Source of the DNA: Variovorax ginsengisoli
GTDB taxonomy: Bacteria > Pseudomonadota > Gammaproteobacteria > Burkholderiales > Burkholderiaceae_C
Direction: 5' to 3'
DNA: 64,000 nt
Assembly: GCF_030486595.1 (NCBI RefSeq)
Contig: NZ_JAUJZH010000017.1
Coordinates: forward strand, 62,001 to 126,000
The notes under the pieces: generated by a model
What the model was told of the DNA's origin: nothing
Seen by the model: the letters and a program-made list of their open reading frames with translations, nothing else
Databases searched by the model: none
Shown: piece after piece, positions 59,793 to 64,000 of the stretch
How positions within the stretch are numbered: position 1 is the stretch's first letter
Layout: each line of letters opens with the position of its first letter
Program-made: the position numbers and the translations under genes

Positions 59793-60968
59793 ATGACCCG
59801 CGCCGTCATCGTCTCCACCGCCCGCACGCCGCTCGCCAAGAGCTGGAAGGGTGCCTTCAACATGACGCACGGCGCCACGCTCGGCGGCCACGCGGTGCAG
59901 CACGCGGTGCAGCGCGCCGGCATCGACCCGGCCTCGGTCGACGACGTCATCATGGGCTGCGCCACGCCCGAAGGCGCCACCGGCTCGAACATCGCGCGCC
60001 AGATCGCGCTGCGCGCCGGCCTGCCGATCACGACCTCGGGCATGACCATCAACCGCTTCTGCTCCTCGGGCCTGCAGACCATCGCCACCGCGGCCCAGCG
60101 CATCATCGCGGGCGAAGGCGAGGTCTACGTGGCCGGCGGCGTCGAGAGCATCTCGTGCGTGCAGAACGAGGCCAACAAGCACATGCTGGCCGACCCCTGG
60201 CTGGTGAAGCACAAGCCCGAGATCTACTGGAACATGCTGCAGACCGCCGAGCAGGTCGCCAAGCGCTACAACATCGGCCGCGACGCCATGGACGAATACG
60301 GCGCCGCCAGCCAGCAGAAGGCCACCGCCGCGCTGGAAGCCGGCCGCTTCAAGGACGAGATCGCACCGATCACCGTGCTGGCCGGCGTGGCCGACGCGGT
60401 GCTGGGCCTGCGCACCAAGGAAGTCACGATCGAGAACGACGAAGGCATTCGTCCCGGCACCACCAAGGAAGGCATCAGCGGCATCCGCCCGGCGATCCCC
60501 GGCGGCCTGATCTCGGCCGGCAATGCCAGCCAGTTCTCCGACGGCGGCGGCGCCTGCGTGCTGGTCGACGAGAAGTACGCCGAGCAAAAGGGCCTGAAGC
60601 CGCTGGGCCGTTTCCTCGGCTTCGCGGTCGCCGGCTGCGAGCCCGACGAGATGGGCATCGGTCCGGTGTTCGCGATCCCGAAGGTGCTGAACCGCCTGGG
60701 CCTGAAGGTCAGCGACATCGACCTCTGGGAGCTCAACGAAGCCTTCGCGGTGCAGGTCATCTACTGCCGCGACAAGCTGGGCATCCCGGCTGACCGTCTC
60801 AACGTCGACGGCGGCGCGATCGCGGTCGGGCATCCCTACGGCGTGAGCGGCCAGCGCCTCACGGGCCACGCGCTCATCGAAGGCAAGCGCCGCGGCGCCA
60901 AGAAGGTCGTGGTCACGATGTGCATCGGCGGCGGCATGGGCGCGGCCGGCGTGTTCGAAGTCCTCTGA
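59793..60968 (+). CDS. Acetyl-CoA acyltransferase (thiolase)
   Basis: 391 residues. The three thiolase catalytic residues are present: the nucleophile Cys90 in [10 protein letters not shown], His347 in GHPYGVSG and Cys377 in MCIGGGMGA. Length is standard. In this context it is the FadA-like step that releases acetyl-CoA in beta-oxidation, although biosynthetic thiolases share the same motifs. The ribosome-binding site is AAAGGA. It follows the M20 gene by 31 nt. Confidence 0.95.
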   Translation: MTRAVIVSTARTPLAKSWKGAFNMTHGATLGGHAVQHAVQRAGIDPASVDDVIMGCATPEGATGSNIARQIALRAGLPITTSGMTINRFCSSGLQTIATAAQRIIAGEGEVYVAGGVESISCVQNEANKHMLADPWLVKHKPEIYWNMLQTAEQVAKRYNIGRDAMDEYGAASQQKATAALEAGRFKDEIAPITVLAGVADAVLGLRTKEVTIENDEGIRPGTTKEGISGIRPAIPGGLISAGNASQFSDGGGACVLVDEKYAEQKGLKPLGRFLGFAVAGCEPDEMGIGPVFAIPKVLNRLGLKVSDIDLWELNEAFAVQVIYCRDKLGIPADRLNVDGGAIAVGHPYGVSGQRLTGHALIEGKRRGAKKVVVTMCIGGGMGAAGVFEVL

Positions 60969-60975
60969 CGGGCGA

Positions 60976-61005
60976 GCCTCGCGGGCAGGTCCGTACCTGC
61001 GAGGC
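60976..61005 (+). terminator. Stem-loop between the thiolase and acyl-CoA dehydrogenase genes
   Basis: GCCTC (60976-60980) and GCAGGT (60985-60990) pair with ACCTGC (60995-61000) and GAGGC (61001-61005), leaving a 4-nt bulge and a CCGT loop. No T-tract follows, so it may be a weak terminator or an mRNA stabiliser. Confidence 0.3.
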
Positions 61006-61130
61006 CTTCACGGTCAACGACGGGCAAAAGAAGCCCTGGGCGCTCGCCCGGGGCACCATTGCACATCTGCCATCGGCACCGGATGCTGCGGCAGAATCGA
61101 AATCCAACCTCTCGCCCAGCGATCCTCGCC

Positions 61131-62962
<1,832 letters not shown>

Positions 62963-62963
<1 letters not shown>

Positions 62964-63184
62964 TGGCCGGCGCGTCCCAGGCGAAGCCGCATGCGACGCT
63001 CGAGAAATGGATCTGGATCCTGATCTTCGGCGGCCTCTTCGGCGTGGTCATCGGCATCGCCGTCGGCCGTGCCGACGAAGCGCTGGGCTGGGCCCTGGCC
63101 GTGCCCGGCGCCGCGCTGGTGGCCGTCGGCGTGGTGCTGATCTATGTCCGTTCCCGGTTCCCCGACAGCAAGGATTCACCATGA
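62963..63184 (+). CDS. Small two-helix membrane protein of unknown function
   Basis: 73 residues. Its ATG overlaps the TGA of the acyl-CoA dehydrogenase. Two hydrophobic segments (WIWILIFGGLFGVVIGIAVG and the Leu/Val/Ala-rich stretch ending VVLIYVRSRF) flank a short polar turn with GRADEALGW. I do not recognise a family. Tight coupling to its neighbours on both sides (ATGA overlap with the Dabb gene) supports a real gene. Confidence 0.75.
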
Positions 63185-63465
63185 TCAAGCACGTCGTGAT
63201 GTGGAAGCTCAAGAACCCCAAGGACGCCGCCGCGTTCAAGGCCCGGCTCGACAGCTGCCAGGGCCTGGTGCCGGGCATGCGGCAGTTCGAGGTCGGCGTG
63301 CGCACGCCCGGCCTCGAGGCCAACTGCGACGTGGTGCTGAACTCGGCCTTCGACGACGAGGCGGCGCTGCAGGCCTACCTGGAGCACCCCCGGCACGTCG
63401 AGGTGTCGGCCGTCCTCGGCAGCCTGCGCGAGTCGCGCAGCGTGCTCGATTATCAAACCCCCTGA
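63181..63465 (+). CDS. Dabb-family (stress-responsive A/B barrel) protein
   Basis: 94 residues from the ATG at 63181, overlapping the preceding stop. MIKHVVMWKLKNPKDAAAFK, the GLVPGMRQFEVGVRT stretch and YLEHPRHVEV are the Dabb ferredoxin-like barrel hallmarks. Small members form dimers; some cyclise or bind polyketides, while most are uncharacterised. Its operon place among acyl-CoA genes may hint at a role with acyl or aromatic intermediates. Confidence 0.92.
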   Translation: MIKHVVMWKLKNPKDAAAFKARLDSCQGLVPGMRQFEVGVRTPGLEANCDVVLNSAFDDEAALQAYLEHPRHVEVSAVLGSLRESRSVLDYQTP

Positions 63466-63481
63466 ATTTCCCGGAGACACC

Positions 63482-64000
63482 ATGACTGCACGCAGCATCC
63501 AGAAGCTTTTCGACCTCAGCGGCAAGACCGCGCTGATCACCGGCGGCTCGCGCGGCCTGGGCCTCCAGATGGCCCACGCGCTCGGCGAGGCCGGCGCCCG
63601 CATCATGCTGAGCTCGCGCAAGGCCGACGACCTCGAGCAGGCCACGGCCGAACTGCAGGCCGCCGGCATCGACACCCGCTGGATCGCGGCCGACTGCTCG
63701 AAAGAGGAGGACACCCGCCGCCTCGCCACCGAGACGCTCGAGCGCATGGGCGCGATCGACATCCTGGTCAACAACGCGGGCGCCAGCTGGGGCGCGCCGG
63801 CCGAAGACCATCCGGTCGAAGCCTGGGACAAGGTGATGAACCTCAACGTCCGCGGCTACTTCATCCTGGCGCAGCAGGTCGCCCGCGCCTACATGATCCC
63901 GAAGAAGGCTGGCCGGATCATCAACATCGCCTCGATCGCGGGCCTCAACGGCAACCCACCCGAGATGCAGACCATCGCCTACAACACCTCCAAGAGCGCG
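63482..64000 (+). CDS. Short-chain dehydrogenase/reductase, 5' part (runs off the window)
   Basis: 173 codons are present from the ATG at 63482. The NAD(P)-binding motif TGGSRGLG lies near residues 20-27, then NNAGASWG near 97-104, IINIASIAGLNG with the catalytic Ser, and YNTSKSA with the Tyr-x-x-x-Lys pair at the very end of the window. It is an SDR oxidoreductase, perhaps of the 3-oxoacyl reductase type. The frame is still open at 64000. Confidence 0.93.
   Translation, partial: MTARSIQKLFDLSGKTALITGGSRGLGLQMAHALGEAGARIMLSSRKADDLEQATAELQAAGIDTRWIAADCSKEEDTRRLATETLERMGAIDILVNNAGASWGAPAEDHPVEAWDKVMNLNVRGYFILAQQVARAYMIPKKAGRIINIASIAGLNGNPPEMQTIAYNTSKSA

Overview
The window is a GC-rich stretch of bacterial chromosome with tightly packed genes, many 1-4 nt stop/start overlaps and housekeeping genes of proteobacterial type (smc-zipA-ligA, map-glnD, purL, yciB-bolA). 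Gene content, the many high-GC ABC importers and the style of the intergenic repeats suggest a beta-proteobacterium of the Burkholderiales, most likely Comamonadaceae close to Variovorax. That placement is inferred from memory of such genomes, not measured. I see no prophage, insertion sequence, CRISPR array, tRNA or rRNA.

Layout. 1-4392 (minus): a cut-off permease and a patatin phospholipase, then yggX-mnmC-transglutaminase. 4519-18519 (mostly plus): a sulfur-scavenging supercluster with an orphan sulfate-binding protein, ssuE-(small membrane ORF)-ssuA-D-C-B-F for sulfonates, a serine acetyltransferase and a flavin reductase. A divergent azoR/lysR pair interrupts it, then come an alpha/beta hydrolase and sbp-cysT-cysW-cysA. 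18516-20887: dsbB, a lone ParA-like ATPase, two composite hairpin repeats and a lipoprotein. 21008-28701: smc, zipA, ligA, a Gly/Tyr-repeat lipoprotein and peptide deformylase. 29045-32710: doxX and an aapJQM amino-acid importer with no ATPase gene beside it. 32736-36581 (minus): a PPC-domain protein, glnD and map. 36629-41652: purL and a DOPA-dioxygenase-like enzyme. 41727-45269 (minus): selO-msrB-yciB-bolA and a parvulin. 45373-47042: mazEF and an AraC regulator. 47178-64000 (plus): a carboxylesterase, an acyl-CoA synthetase, a complete liv-type ABC importer and a beta-oxidation block (FadB/FadJ-like, M20 peptidase, thiolase, acyl-CoA dehydrogenase, Dabb protein, truncated SDR).

How the genes work together. 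The sulfur block can import sulfate and alkanesulfonates, release sulfite from sulfonates (SsuD with FMNH2 from SsuE) and make O-acetylserine as the acceptor for sulfide. Its exported binding proteins are almost free of Cys and Met, as expected of proteins made during sulfur starvation. The right-hand block looks like uptake and activation of a carboxylate followed by beta-oxidation. The liv-type importer sits between an acyl-CoA synthetase and the fad genes, so its substrate may not be branched-chain amino acids.

Most notable: two mosaic hairpin elements carrying the same core in opposite orientation (19875-20107); the sulfur-free SsuA, SsuF and mature Sbp; an Arg in place of the Walker A Lys in LivF; a short ORF resembling the N-terminus of a 1-Cys peroxiredoxin in front of the sulfate operon; and selO overlapping msrB, with SelO ending in Cys-Ser-Ser.
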